A DNA stretch of 52,579 nt from Rhodoferax sp. (lineage in GTDB: Bacteria > Pseudomonadota > Gammaproteobacteria > Burkholderiales > Burkholderiaceae_C). Made by a program: the position numbers and the translations under genes. The DNA is taken from NCBI GenBank assembly GCA_031291305.1, contig JARLJH010000013.1, positions 1 through 52,579 of the forward strand, read 5' to 3'. Below the pieces are notes generated by a model. It made no database searches, was not told the origin of the DNA, and worked only from the letters and a program-made list of their open reading frames with translations. Positions 27,614-36,539 of the stretch are shown here, one piece after another (the stretch's first letter is position 1; the number at the start of each line of letters is the position of its first letter).

Positions 27614-29824
27614 ATGTCGCTTAGCCGCTATTTCGAAAGCCACAAAGCAGATGCTCTACGTACCGGGCTAAGCTATTTCGTGACCAACGGCTTGGCGGCA
27701 GCACTGGGGCTGCTGCTGATATCGGGCAGCGTGCACCTGTTGTTTGGGTCGTTTGCAGCTGCGGCCGCATCGGTCGGGGTGCTGGTGTGCATTCCACCCG
27801 ACCAACCAGCACCCAAGCGCGGTAAATTTTGGCAACTCTTACCCGCGCTGCTGATCGGGCTGCCGCTGTTTCTGGCGGTACAGGTGCTTCACGCGGACCC
27901 CATCTGGCTGGGCCTGCTGCTGGTACCCGCCAGCTTCCTGGCTTTTTTGGCAGGTGCCTGGGGTAAACGTGGCCTGCCGATTGCCATTTCGGCCATGTTT
28001 GCCATGATTTTTTCGATGGCGATACCCACACACAGCAGCATCGCCACCACGTTGAGCTCCGGCTTGTACTTCACAGTGGGCGGCGTTGCCTACCTGATCT
28101 GGGCCACCCTGGCCAATGCTGCACTTAACCGTCGCTATCGGGTACAGATGCTGGCCGACACACTGCTTGCGCTGGTGCAGTTGATGCGCACGCAGGCGCG
28201 GCAATTCACATCGGCAACGGGCGCGCAGTCCGGCGGTGAAGCCCCGCTGATAGGCGCGTTGCTGCGCCAGCAGGCGACGCTGGCTGACCAGCTTCAAACT
28301 GCACGCAACATATTGCTGGAGTCACCCCGCACCTTGCGTCGGCAGCAACTCGCCAGCATGCTGATGCTGGTACTGGAGATACGCGACCATTTGCTGGTGT
28401 GCGAGCTTGATCTGGACACCTTGAAAGCGCACGCCGGACACGCTCCGACACTGGGCACGCTCAGCGACGTGCTGAAAACGCTGGCCGATGGCATCGAAGG
28501 CCTGGCAGACGCCTTGCTACGTGGGCGCCAACCACCTCCTTTCATCAGCCAGCGCGCGCGCCTGACCGATCTGCGCTGGGTGAGCGATACGACTGCCCCG
28601 TCCAATGGTGTCGAGCCACCTCCGGGCATCCTGGCCCGCGGCTTGGCCAGCCGCATCGGCCACCTGAATGATGAAGCCTGCAAAATGATTGCACTAGCGC
28701 GCGGTGAGCTGGCGCCGGATGTGGGGCTGGTGCGAACCACCTGGGCGCTGTTTGTCAGCCCAACTGCCTGGTCGTGGCAACCTGTGGCCGCGCTCTGGAG
28801 TTGGCAAGCTCCGTCCATGCGCCATGCCATCCGTGCCGCGCTGGCCATAGGCACAGCTTATGCCCTAGCACTGGCGCTGCCCTGGGGAACGCATGATTAC
28901 TGGATTTTGCTGACCATCGTGGTGGTGCTTCGCGGCAGTCTGGCGCAGACGCTGGAGCGACGTAACAGCCGCGTAATAGGCACCCTGATCGGCTGCTTGC
29001 TGGCGGGCTTGCTGTTGTACATACACATTTCGCCACTGGTCTTGCTGGTGGTGGTGACGCTGGCGCAGGCGTTTGCCCACGCTTTTGCTGTCAGACGCTA
29101 CCTGGTGACTGCGGTGGCTGCCACGGTGATGGGTTTGCTGCAGGTGCATATGCTCAACGCCGGGACAAGCGCCAGCTTTGATGTGCTTGAGCGAATAGCC
29201 GACACCTTGATGGGGGTCAGCATTGCCTGGGCGTTCAGTTATGTCCTGCCGTCCTGGGAGCGTCACCAGATCGCCGCGCTCGTGACACGAACGCTGGCAG
29301 CTCAGGCACGCCACGCACAGGTGGCGTTGGACTTGTGGCAACTCAATGCTGTGGACAATGAGCCCGAGCTTCAATGGCGTCTGGCTAGACGCGAGGCCTA
29401 TGACAGCCTGTCTGCGCTGGTTCAGGCGACGCAACGTTCGCTGTCCGAGCCGCGCGCAGTACGTCCGCCACTGGAACCGCTGGGAAAAATGCTGGCCTAC
29501 AGCTACCAGTTACTGGGCCAACTGACCTCGGTGAAGACGATGCTGCTACGCCGCCGGGGACGTTTGACGCACGATCAGGTTGACGCACCGCTGCGGCAAT
29601 CGGGCGTGTCCCTGGTCAATATCCTCACCGGTCCCCGATTGCCGTGTGCTGAGGCCACCCATTTCGCTACAGTGGACGAACCGCCAGAACTGAACGACCC
29701 GTTCGAGGGTGATCTCAGTACATGGCTGTTACGCAGGCTCGACTTGGCAGCCGATATCGCCGATCAATTGCGCAACCATGCCGATCAAGTGATCTTTGAC
29801 CTGGCTCAGGCGCAAAACAGGTGA
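27614..29824 (+). CDS. FUSC-family inner-membrane protein (YccS/aromatic-acid efflux type)
   Basis: A 736-residue membrane protein with two hydrophobic blocks, residues about 15-200 and 430-570, each containing several helices, separated by a cytosolic region. That is the FUSC/ArAE architecture of YccS and fusaric-acid resistance exporters. The start is ATG 27614 (MSLSRYFESHK); an in-frame upstream codon at 27554 would add a polar tail lacking family character. It is convergent with phaC, with 48 bp between the stops. No membrane-fusion partner is adjacent, so a direct efflux role is uncertain. Confidence 0.88.
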   Translation: MSLSRYFESHKADALRTGLSYFVTNGLAAALGLLLISGSVHLLFGSFAAAAASVGVLVCIPPDQPAPKRGKFWQLLPALLIGLPLFLAVQVLHADPIWLGLLLVPASFLAFLAGAWGKRGLPIAISAMFAMIFSMAIPTHSSIATTLSSGLYFTVGGVAYLIWATLANAALNRRYRVQMLADTLLALVQLMRTQARQFTSATGAQSGGEAPLIGALLRQQATLADQLQTARNILLESPRTLRRQQLASMLMLVLEIRDHLLVCELDLDTLKAHAGHAPTLGTLSDVLKTLADGIEGLADALLRGRQPPPFISQRARLTDLRWVSDTTAPSNGVEPPPGILARGLASRIGHLNDEACKMIALARGELAPDVGLVRTTWALFVSPTAWSWQPVAALWSWQAPSMRHAIRAALAIGTAYALALALPWGTHDYWILLTIVVVLRGSLAQTLERRNSRVIGTLIGCLLAGLLLYIHISPLVLLVVVTLAQAFAHAFAVRRYLVTAVAATVMGLLQVHMLNAGTSASFDVLERIADTLMGVSIAWAFSYVLPSWERHQIAALVTRTLAAQARHAQVALDLWQLNAVDNEPELQWRLARREAYDSLSALVQATQRSLSEPRAVRPPLEPLGKMLAYSYQLLGQLTSVKTMLLRRRGRLTHDQVDAPLRQSGVSLVNILTGPRLPCAEATHFATVDEPPELNDPFEGDLSTWLLRRLDLAADIADQLRNHADQVIFDLAQAQNR

Positions 29825-29872
29825 ACCACCAGGGGCAAACGGCGCGACAGGCCGTCCTCCAGCCTGCTCGCC

Positions 29873-31621
29873 CTACTTCTCCATGACGTAAGTGCCGGGC
29901 GCATCGGCCAGCGCGGGGTATTTGCGGCTGGAGGTGGCGTAAGCGCCCACCATCTCGCCGGTACGTTGATGCAACCAGGCGGTCCAGTCGTCCCACCATG
30001 TACCCGGCTTCTTGTCGGCGCGAGCCAGCCAGTGCTCGGCATCTTCGCTGTGTGTGGGCTCGGCGACCCAATAGGCGCGTTTGGGGGGACTCACCGGAGG
30101 GTTGACGACGCCCAGGATGTGCCCCGAAGTTGACCGCACAAAGCGCACCGATGCGTCAGGGTGAATATATTTGCGAATCTGATAGCAGGGTTTCCAGGGA
30201 GCAATGTGATCTTCTTCCGCCGTGACCGCGTAGAGCGACTGGTGGATGCGCCCCAGGTCAATCGATTCGCCGCCAATCGTCAACACATCCGGTTTGACCA
30301 GGTTGTTGTACAGATACATCTGGCGCAGGTAGTAGGAGTGCATGGCCTGCGGCATGCGGGTGGCATCCACGTTCCAGAACAGCACGTCAAACGGCGGCAA
30401 CTTCTCGCCCAGCAAGTAGCTGCTGACCCAATAGTTCCAGATCAGGCTGTTGGAGCGCAGCAAGCGGAAAGACGCGGCCATCTCAGTGCCGTCCAGGTAG
30501 CCCTTTTTGGACATCATGTCGTCCAAGGCGTCCAGGCAGGCTTCATCAATGAAGATATTGATCTCGCCGGGTTGCGAAAAGTCGGTCAAACTGGTGAACA
30601 GTGTCCAATGCGCCACCGGCAGCTTGTCGGCGGCATAGCGCTTGTTGGCCCAGGCCATGTAGGTGGCAACCAGCGTGCCGCCGATGCAATACCCCACCAG
30701 ATGCAACTGCGGCACCTTGCAGAACTCGGTGACCACGCGCACCAACTCACTCACACCTTCCAGCAAATAGTCGTCAAAACGTACATCGTGCATGTCTGCC
30801 GTCGGATTTATCCAACTGGAAATGAATACCGAGAAGCCTTGATCGGTCAGGTATTTAACCAGGCTCTTTTTGGCGGTCAGATCAAGAATGTAGAACTTGT
30901 TGATCCATGGCGTGACGATCAGAATGGGCATCTTGCGCACCTTGTCAGTGGTCGGCGCGTAATGAATCAGCTCCACCAGCCGGTTACGAAAAATGACCTT
31001 GCCAGGCGTCGTGCCCAGATCCTTGCCAACGGTAAACGCATCCGGTTCGACCATCAGGATGTTTTTGGCTTCCACGTCACGGGCAAAGTTCTTCAGACCT
31101 TGGCGCACACTTTCACCCTGGGTCTTTGAATACTGCGCCATGGCACGCGGGTTGAGCCAGAAAAAATTGGTGGGCGACAGCATATTGAGAAAGTTGCGCT
31201 GCCAGAAAGCAGCCCGGTGACGCTCGTGATCCGACAGGCCAGGCGCTTCCAGTGACAGTTTCTGCAAGCGGCTGGTCATCGTCAGATACCACTCCTTGAG
31301 AATGTCCCACGGGGCAGACTCTGTCCAGATGGGCTCGGCAAAACGGGCATCCGATGCATTGGGTACATAGATGTCGTCGGCCGACAAACCGAGTGACCGG
31401 CGCATGGCGTGGCTGTAGAGCGCCGCCATGTCGTTTGCAAACTCGTCAGCAGCACGCCAGAACGCCTGCGGATGCTGCCACCAGGCCATCTGGGTATCCA
31501 TCTGAGAGGTCACCATGCCGAAAGGGTCCATCGTCTTCATAAACGCCTGGACTGCAGCATCCAACGGTGTCGCATTTTCTTTACCTGCCTCAATGTCACC
31601 CAATTTTGAACAGTCAGACAT
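29873..31621 (-). CDS. phaC: Class I poly(3-hydroxyalkanoate) synthase
   Basis: Polymerises (R)-3-hydroxyacyl-CoA into PHA granules. The length, 582 residues, fits class I. The lipase-like box GYCIGG puts the nucleophile at C312; the catalytic His is in TSGHILGVVNPP and an Asp in FWNVDATRMP. ATG 31621 follows AGGAAGAAAGG; an upstream TTG at 31630 is less likely. phaA, phaB and a phasin gene are not in the window, so monomer supply must come from elsewhere. It diverges from the amino-acid ABC importer, and a TGATCC-N9-GGATCA dyad (31732-31752) lies between them. Confidence 0.95.
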   Translation of the reverse strand: MSDCSKLGDIEAGKENATPLDAAVQAFMKTMDPFGMVTSQMDTQMAWWQHPQAFWRAADEFANDMAALYSHAMRRSLGLSADDIYVPNASDARFAEPIWTESAPWDILKEWYLTMTSRLQKLSLEAPGLSDHERHRAAFWQRNFLNMLSPTNFFWLNPRAMAQYSKTQGESVRQGLKNFARDVEAKNILMVEPDAFTVGKDLGTTPGKVIFRNRLVELIHYAPTTDKVRKMPILIVTPWINKFYILDLTAKKSLVKYLTDQGFSVFISSWINPTADMHDVRFDDYLLEGVSELVRVVTEFCKVPQLHLVGYCIGGTLVATYMAWANKRYAADKLPVAHWTLFTSLTDFSQPGEINIFIDEACLDALDDMMSKKGYLDGTEMAASFRLLRSNSLIWNYWVSSYLLGEKLPPFDVLFWNVDATRMPQAMHSYYLRQMYLYNNLVKPDVLTIGGESIDLGRIHQSLYAVTAEEDHIAPWKPCYQIRKYIHPDASVRFVRSTSGHILGVVNPPVSPPKRAYWVAEPTHSEDAEHWLARADKKPGTWWDDWTAWLHQRTGEMVGAYATSSRKYPALADAPGTYVMEK

Positions 31622-31731
31622 GATGCGCAACCTTTCTTCCTTTTGAAAAAATTCCGGTGGACGATGCAGACACCACTAAGGGGTGATGGGGCACCAGTAA
31701 CTGGCCCACTTGCTTGAAAAGTCCAACGGCC

Positions 31732-31752
31732 TGATCCTTGCACTTTGGATCA
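31732..31752. promoter_or_regulatory. Inverted repeat in the phaC / ABC importer divergent promoter region
   Basis: TGATCC and GGATCA arms with a 9-bp spacer, 74 bp before the importer gene start and 111 bp before phaC. It could be an operator; no regulator is identifiable. Confidence 0.3.
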
Positions 31753-31825
31753 ACAACGTCAAGCACACCACTTTTCCGGTTATCAACGCATCGATAATGA
31801 CCTATCCTTTACAACTGGAAAAAAC

Positions 31826-32626
31826 ATGAAAAAGCACGTTTGGTGGTTGGTGGCTGGCTTGATGACAGCAGTTGTGGCAACTGGCTGCGGCAAAAAAGAA
31901 GAACCCGTGGCGGCAGCGCCCGCTCCGGTGGCGGCCAAGGGCATCGTCATCGGTCTGGATGACAACTTCCCGCCCATGGGTTTTCGCGACGAAAAAAATC
32001 AACTGGTCGGTTTTGACATCGATCTGGCCAAGGAAGCCGGCAAACGTCTGGGTATGGAAGTCACTTTCAAACCCATCGACTGGAACGCCAAGGAAGCAGA
32101 GCTCAATGGCAACCGCATCGACGTTCTCTGGAACGGCCTGACGATCACCGAAGAGCGCAAGGCCAACATTCTGTTTACCAAGCCGTACCTGGAAAACCGC
32201 CAGATCGTGGTGGTGACCGACAAGTCGCCGATCACCAACAAGGCGCAGCTCGCTGGCAAGGTGGTGGGTGTGCAGGACGGCAGCAGCGCGGTGGAAGCGG
32301 TGCAAAAAGACGCGGCCACCGCCAAGTCGATCAAGGAACTCAAGAAGTTCGGCGACAACGTCACCGCGCTGATGGACCTATCTGCCGGGCGTCTGGACGC
32401 GCTGGTGGTGGATGAAATTGTTGGCCGTTACTACACCGGCAAGAAGCCCGGTGAGTACCGTATCCTGGAAGAAAACTTTGGCACCGAAGACTACGGCGTG
32501 GGCACCCGCAAGACCGACACGGAATTGTCGGGCAAGCTGGACAAGGCGCTGGATGACATGAAAGTCGACGGCACGGCCGCCAAAATTTCGACCCAGTGGT
32601 TTGGCAAAGACATCATCAAGAAATAG
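31826..32626 (+). CDS. Polar amino-acid ABC transporter, substrate-binding lipoprotein
   Basis: Family 3 solute-binding protein, 266 residues. Lipoprotein signal MKKHVWWLVAGLMTAVVATGC, with the lipidated Cys in ATGC, so it is anchored at the membrane and scoops ligand in the periplasm. Conserved features are IVIGLDDNFPPMGFRDEKN, GFDIDLAKEAGKRLG, NGLTITEERK and GVQDGSSAVEAV. The start was chosen at the signal peptide. It is the first gene of a three-gene importer, with the permease 100 bp downstream. The ligand is not decidable; cystine, glutamine and histidine types share these features. Confidence 0.93.
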   Translation: MKKHVWWLVAGLMTAVVATGCGKKEEPVAAAPAPVAAKGIVIGLDDNFPPMGFRDEKNQLVGFDIDLAKEAGKRLGMEVTFKPIDWNAKEAELNGNRIDVLWNGLTITEERKANILFTKPYLENRQIVVVTDKSPITNKAQLAGKVVGVQDGSSAVEAVQKDAATAKSIKELKKFGDNVTALMDLSAGRLDALVVDEIVGRYYTGKKPGEYRILEENFGTEDYGVGTRKTDTELSGKLDKALDDMKVDGTAAKISTQWFGKDIIKK

Positions 32627-32726
32627 GCCGGCCCGCGTCCGGGCTGACACCTGACATCCGGCTAGCTGATGCGCTCGCTAGGACGCTACCTGGCCGGATT
32701 TTTTTTCCGAGCTCTGACACTGTTCC

Positions 32727-33380
32727 ATGGACTACCTTGCCAATATTTTGCCCCCCTTATTGCAGGGCAGCGGCGTTACCCTGCAGGTGTTCCTGATCAC
32801 GCTGGTGCTGGCCGTGCCGCTAGGCTTGACTCTGGCGCTGCTCAGGATTTCACGTTTGCGTTTTTTGAGCGGCCTGGTCAATGGCTATATCTGGCTGATG
32901 CGCGGCACGCCGCTGATGCTGCAAATGCTGTTCATCTACTTTGCCCTGCCGTTCATTCCCGTGATCGGCGTGCGTCTGCCCGACTTTCCATCGGCGATCC
33001 TGGCCTTTGTGCTGAACTACGCCGCCTACTTTGCAGAAATCTTCCGCGCCGGCATCCAATCGATTGACCGTGGTCAATATGAAGGCGCCAAGGTGCTGGG
33101 CATGACCTATCCGCAGACCATGCGCCGCATCGTGCTGCCACAGGTGCTCAAGCGCATCCTGCCACCGATGAGCAACGAAACCATCACACTGGTGAAAGAC
33201 ACGTCGCTGATTTACGTGCTGGCCATGAACGACCTGCTGCGCGCTGCGCGCGGCATTGTGCAGCGCGATTTCACCACCATGCCGTTTGCGGTGGCGGCGG
33301 CTTTTTACCTGATCATGACCCTGGTGCTGACCTATGGCTTCCAGCGGTTGGAAAAGAAATACGCTGTCTATGATGAATAG
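32727..33380 (+). CDS. Polar amino-acid ABC transporter, permease
   Basis: A 217-residue HisM/GlnP-type permease with about five helices. The EAA loop that contacts the ATPase is [20 protein letters not shown]. The N-terminal opening [20 protein letters not shown] is typical of the family. A single permease gene implies a homodimer. It overlaps the ATPase gene by 11 bp. Confidence 0.95.
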   Translation: MDYLANILPPLLQGSGVTLQVFLITLVLAVPLGLTLALLRISRLRFLSGLVNGYIWLMRGTPLMLQMLFIYFALPFIPVIGVRLPDFPSAILAFVLNYAAYFAEIFRAGIQSIDRGQYEGAKVLGMTYPQTMRRIVLPQVLKRILPPMSNETITLVKDTSLIYVLAMNDLLRAARGIVQRDFTTMPFAVAAAFYLIMTLVLTYGFQRLEKKYAVYDE

Positions 33381-34137
33381 CCCCATGATTCGCGCCCTCG
33401 ATGTGCACAAGCGCTTTGGTACGGTGGAGGTGCTTAAGGGCGTGTCGCTGGACGTTGCCCGTGGCGAGGTCATTGCCGTCATCGGGCCATCAGGCTCGGG
33501 CAAAAGCACTTTTTTACGCTGCCTGATCCATCTGGAGACCATTCACCGTGGCAGCATCGCCATTGAGGGCGAACCGCTGGTCAGCACCGACGCCCAGGGC
33601 CATTGCCAGTATGTGCCAGGCGCTGACATCAACCGTGTCTGCCGCAAGATGGGCATGGTGTTTCAACACTTCAACCTGTTTCCGCACCTGACAGTGCTGC
33701 AAAACATCATCGAAGCGCCGATGACGGTGAAGGCAGCGTCCCGGGAGGAAATCACGCCCAAGGCTGAGGCTTTGCTGCGCAAGGTAGGCCTGTTTGACAA
33801 ACGCGACAGCTATCCGTCGCGCCTTTCGGGCGGGCAGAAACAGCGCGTGGCCATCGCGCGGGCGCTGGCGATGGAACCCGACATCATGCTGTTTGACGAG
33901 CCTACATCGGCACTCGACCCGGAACTCACCGGCGAGGTGCTGACCACCATGCGCGAACTGGCCGAGGAACACATGACGATGATTGTGGTCACGCACGAAA
34001 TGGCGTTTGCCCGCGAAGTCGCCGGCCGGGTCGTCTTCATGGACGGCGGTGTGATTGTGGAAGCCCGCCCGGCACGCGAACTGTTTGCCGCGCCAGAACA
34101 CCCCCGGACCCGTGCATTTCTGGAAAAGATGCTTTAA
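33370..34137 (+). CDS. Polar amino-acid ABC transporter, ATP-binding protein
   Basis: GlnQ-type ATPase of about 255 residues. Walker [11 protein letters not shown]-loop in [17 protein letters not shown], signature [16 protein letters not shown], Walker [15 protein letters not shown], and H-loop in VVTHEMAFA are all intact. The start is one of ATG 33370 or 33373, inside the permease end; the exact start is uncertain by one codon. Completes the importer operon. The stop is followed by a 254-bp gap with the FNR-like box. Confidence 0.95.
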   Translation: MMNSPMIRALDVHKRFGTVEVLKGVSLDVARGEVIAVIGPSGSGKSTFLRCLIHLETIHRGSIAIEGEPLVSTDAQGHCQYVPGADINRVCRKMGMVFQHFNLFPHLTVLQNIIEAPMTVKAASREEITPKAEALLRKVGLFDKRDSYPSRLSGGQKQRVAIARALAMEPDIMLFDEPTSALDPELTGEVLTTMRELAEEHMTMIVVTHEMAFAREVAGRVVFMDGGVIVEARPARELFAAPEHPRTRAFLEKML

Positions 34138-34225
34138 CCATTTTGGGTGACAACGACCCATGGCTGAGCAGGTATCCGACTCCACAATGGACCGCACCAA
34201 AGCATCTCGGTAGAACCGCTGTTTG

Positions 34226-34239
34226 TTGACTTACATCAA
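34226..34239 (+). promoter_or_regulatory. FNR/ANR-like box upstream of the iron alcohol dehydrogenase
   Basis: TTGAC-TTAC-ATCAA is one base from the FNR consensus TTGAT-N4-ATCAA. It lies within a longer dyad with TTTGTTGA / TCAACAAA arms. It sits 152 bp before the start codon, which allows activation by an oxygen-sensing FNR/ANR protein. Anaerobic induction would suit an iron-dependent, oxygen-labile dehydrogenase. Confidence 0.6.
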
Positions 34240-34260
34240 CAAATTCGCTTGCCAATAAGT

Positions 34261-34315
34261 CTGCTTGCAAGCAGATGCGAGTCAAATGGAGCGCCGCATG
34301 TTGGCACGCATGCGG
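34261..34315. promoter_or_regulatory. Two further palindromes in the alcohol dehydrogenase leader
   Basis: CTGCTTGCAAGCAG (34261-34274) is a perfect 14-bp palindrome. CCGCATG (34294-34300) and CATGCGG (34309-34315) form a second dyad with an 8-bp spacer. Either could be an operator or a leader hairpin. Confidence 0.35.
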
Positions 34316-34391
34316 TGATTTGACGGCCTTCGAAAACGACGGCGATTCAGGCCCGATTCGTAACTTAAGCAAGCATCTCAGGAGAATACAC

Positions 34392-35561
34392 ATGGCACTC
34401 GCGGAACAAACATTTGGTTTCTTTACGCCCACAGTGGCGTTGATGGGCGTGGGATGCGCCAACGAGATTGGGCAGCAGGCCAAGTCTCTGGGTGCCCGAC
34501 ATGCGCTGCTTTGTACCGATGTTGGCATGGTGCGGCTCGGCCTTGCTGCGAAAGTAAAAGGGCTACTCGAAACCGCTGGCGTCAACGTGACGGTGTTCGA
34601 TGGGTCTGAACCCAATCCAACCGATCGCAATGTTCATGACGGCGTGACGACCTATCTGGCCCAGGGGTGCGACGCGATCGTTACCTTGGGTGGAGGCAGC
34701 TCACACGACTGCGGCAAGGGCATTGGCATGGTGATCGGCAATGGCGGCCATATTCGTGATTACGAAGGACTGAATAAGACAACCAAGCCAATGCCACCGT
34801 TTCTGGCAGTCAATACAACAGCCGGCACTGCTGCAGAAATGACGCGCTTTTGCATCATCACCAATACCGATACCCATGTAAAGATGGCACTGGTAGATTG
34901 GCGCTGCACACCCAATATCGCCATCAACGATCCCTTGCTGATGGTGGATATGCCTCCAAATTTGACAGCTGCAACCGGCATGGATGCGTTGACGCACGCC
35001 GTTGAGGCCTACGTGTCGACCATTGCCACCCCCATCACCGACGCCTGCGCACTCAAAGCAATTACCCTGATCGCTGAGTGGTTGCGTCCAGCGGTTGCCT
35101 GCGGCACCAACATTGAAGCGCGCGACAAGATGGCCTACGCCGAGTACTTGGCTGGCATGGCCTTCAACAACGCCAGCCTCGGCTATGTACACGCCATGGC
35201 GCACCAACTCGGTGGTTTCTACAACCTGCCGCACGGTGTCTGCAATGCGGTACTGCTGCCAGAGGTGTGTGCCTTCAACCTGATCGCCTGTCCGCAACGC
35301 TTTGGCGATATTGCACTGGCGCTGGGCGAAAACATCACCGGTTTGTCGCCTGTGGCCGCAGCAGAAAAGGCAATTAGCGCCATCAGGCGGCTGGCCAGCG
35401 ATGTGGGTATTCCAAAAAATCTCACCGCTTTGGGCGTTCTGGAAAAGGATCTGGAAACCATGGCGACGAATGCCAAGAAGGATGCCTGCCAGTTAACCAA
35501 TCCGCGCACTGCCACCCTGGAGCAGGTGATTAACATCTTCAAAGTGGCACTGGTCGCCTGA
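34392..35561 (+). CDS. Iron-containing alcohol dehydrogenase
   Basis: A group III alcohol dehydrogenase of 389 residues, NAD(H)-dependent. The nucleotide motif is GGGSSHDCGKG (100-110). Metal ligands by position are D198 and H202 (GMDALTHAVEAYVS), H271 and H281 (AHQLGGFYNLPHG). The start is ATG 34392, after CAGGAG. It resembles methanol, 1,3-propanediol or ethanol dehydrogenases, and the substrate is not decidable. No partner gene follows. The FNR-like box 150 bp upstream suggests fermentative expression. Confidence 0.93.
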   Translation: MALAEQTFGFFTPTVALMGVGCANEIGQQAKSLGARHALLCTDVGMVRLGLAAKVKGLLETAGVNVTVFDGSEPNPTDRNVHDGVTTYLAQGCDAIVTLGGGSSHDCGKGIGMVIGNGGHIRDYEGLNKTTKPMPPFLAVNTTAGTAAEMTRFCIITNTDTHVKMALVDWRCTPNIAINDPLLMVDMPPNLTAATGMDALTHAVEAYVSTIATPITDACALKAITLIAEWLRPAVACGTNIEARDKMAYAEYLAGMAFNNASLGYVHAMAHQLGGFYNLPHGVCNAVLLPEVCAFNLIACPQRFGDIALALGENITGLSPVAAAEKAISAIRRLASDVGIPKNLTALGVLEKDLETMATNAKKDACQLTNPRTATLEQVINIFKVALVA

Positions 35562-35642
35562 CCAGTGAATTCATCCACACGGGGAGAGATAGCTAAGGCA
35601 ACCGCGCCATTCCATCTCGGGCGCGGGATATCTATTCCTAGC

Positions 35643-35727
35643 AATTAAAGTCGTAAACAGGGGTTGAGCATTCATGCGGGTTTGCGGCGTCGTAAATTGG
35701 CAACACCACGAATTAAAGTCGTAAACA
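35643..35727 (+). repeat. 17-bp direct repeats bracketing 51 bp (accessory island)
   Basis: AATTAAAGTCGTAAACA occurs at 35643-35659 and again at 35711-35727. A degenerate third trace, GTCGTAAATTG, lies between them. They sit at the left edge of a gene-poor island (35562-36539) and may be ends or binding sites of a lost mobile element. A hairpin TTTGGTCA-tgtag-TGACCAAA (35752-35772) follows. I find no supportable gene in 35562-36002. Confidence 0.6.
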
Positions 35728-35751
35728 ACTTTACACCATCGGGCACAGTGA

Positions 35752-35772
35752 TTTGGTCATGTAGTGACCAAA
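35752..35772. repeat. Perfect 8-bp hairpin with 5-nt loop
   Basis: TTTGGTCA and TGACCAAA flank TGTAG. It lies in the gene-poor island, with no T run behind it, so it is not an obvious terminator. Confidence 0.5.
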
Positions 35773-36002
35773 CTTGCCAAGGATAACTCTTGGGTGCTCC
35801 AAACTTGCCGATGGTGGCTAGCTCTTTCGTGCCTCATCCGGTCCACCAGAAACAAACATGCCAGCCCGATATTCGCCGTTTAACACGGCTGACAACGTCC
35901 ATCAAGGTGAAACCCGAGCTCCATGAAGCTGCCCGTCAATTGACAGCAGTGCATTCAATTTGTTGATATTGGCGGCACCTCAGCCTAAGACAGGTAAGCA
36001 GC

Positions 36003-36395
36003 GTTATGCACAGTTCCCAGTTATGAACAGTTTGTGGTTGCAGTTCGCTTGGAAGCCGCGCAGATATTGACTCTTGCCGGATTTCACGAGGTTCGTTCTC
36101 ACCATAATTCTGTTGCTTTGCGCACCCCAGAATCTTCTAGTCATGCGTTTCATCAGCAATGCAAACATGTCAAGTTTTCGTGCCAAAAGTAATCTCTCGC
36201 CCAATGGGGCAGGAGTCAACCAGTAGTTTGGGACTCGCAAAACCACCTTCACCAATAGCTCGCCTTTCGAAGTCTTGGCCAGATACAAGTCGATGGAACT
36301 ATGTAGAGAACAAAAGTCGCCAAGATGGTGACTTTACCAATGACAGGCGGATAATTTCGAACGGCAACTACCGATAACTGGGAACTGTGCATAAC
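36003..36395. mobile_element. 393-bp element with perfect 22-bp terminal inverted repeats
   Basis: Left end 36003-36024 (begins GTTATGCACAG) and right end 36374-36395 (ends CTGTGCATAAC) are perfect inverted copies. AGC occurs directly outside both ends, which could be a 3-bp target duplication. The element is AT-richer than the flanking core genes and holds one open frame on the minus strand (36004-36288) but no recognisable transposase, so it looks non-autonomous (MITE-like). A serine recombinase gene starts 145 bp to the right and may or may not be related. Confidence 0.7.
36004..36288 (-). CDS. Small open frame inside the inverted-repeat element (doubtful)
   Basis: A 94-residue reading frame whose last residues (ITGNCA) are encoded by the left terminal repeat. 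It has basic character and no motif I recognise. It may be a remnant of a transposase or simply an open frame. Listed because it fills most of the element. Confidence 0.25.
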   Translation of the reverse strand: MYLAKTSKGELLVKVVLRVPNYWLTPAPLGERLLLARKLDMFALLMKRMTRRFWGAQSNRIMVRTNLVKSGKSQYLRGFQANCNHKLFITGNCA

Positions 36396-36429
36396 AGCCT
36401 ATTGCTGACCTCCGACCCCGTACTAAATC

Positions 36430-36520
36430 GTCCGAAAACGGACACCTGCATCAGTGGTGTACGAAAAATAGCTTTACAAGCTTTCGGACACAGGAAATAA
36501 TACGGACATCCAATTCGTAC
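36430..36520. promoter_or_regulatory. Res-like palindromic sites upstream of the serine recombinase
   Basis: Three dyads share half-sites of the form GTNCGAA(A). Site one: GTCCG-aaaa-CGGAC (36430-36443). Site two: GTGTACGAAA (36457-36466) and TTTCGGACAC (36482-36491), 9 of 10 matching, 35 bp overall. Site three: TACGGA and TTCGTA within 36501-36520. The layout of three sites just before a resolvase gene is what Tn3-type res regions show, where the enzyme recombines and also represses its own gene. Confidence 0.55.
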
Positions 36521-36539
36521 ATTTTCTTGGAGTCTTGTA

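Noticed and set aside
29825-29872. A hairpin between the FUSC and phaC stop codons as a terminator.
   Set aside because: The stem is imperfect and no T run follows on either strand.
31678-31720. A TGGCCC...TTGC arrangement before the amino-acid importer that looks like a sigma-54 promoter.
   Set aside because: The GG and GC elements are too close for the required 10-bp spacing.
36003-36395. The inverted ends contain TTATGCACA, matching a DnaA-box pattern, suggesting a replication origin.
   Set aside because: Only two boxes occur, they are part of identical terminal repeats, and no AT-rich unwinding region or replication gene is near.
36003-36395. GTTATGC...GCATAAC ends resemble integron attC core sites.
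   Set aside because: The core bases deviate from GTTRRRY/RYYYAAC, the length is far beyond attC sites, and there is no integrase or cassette array.
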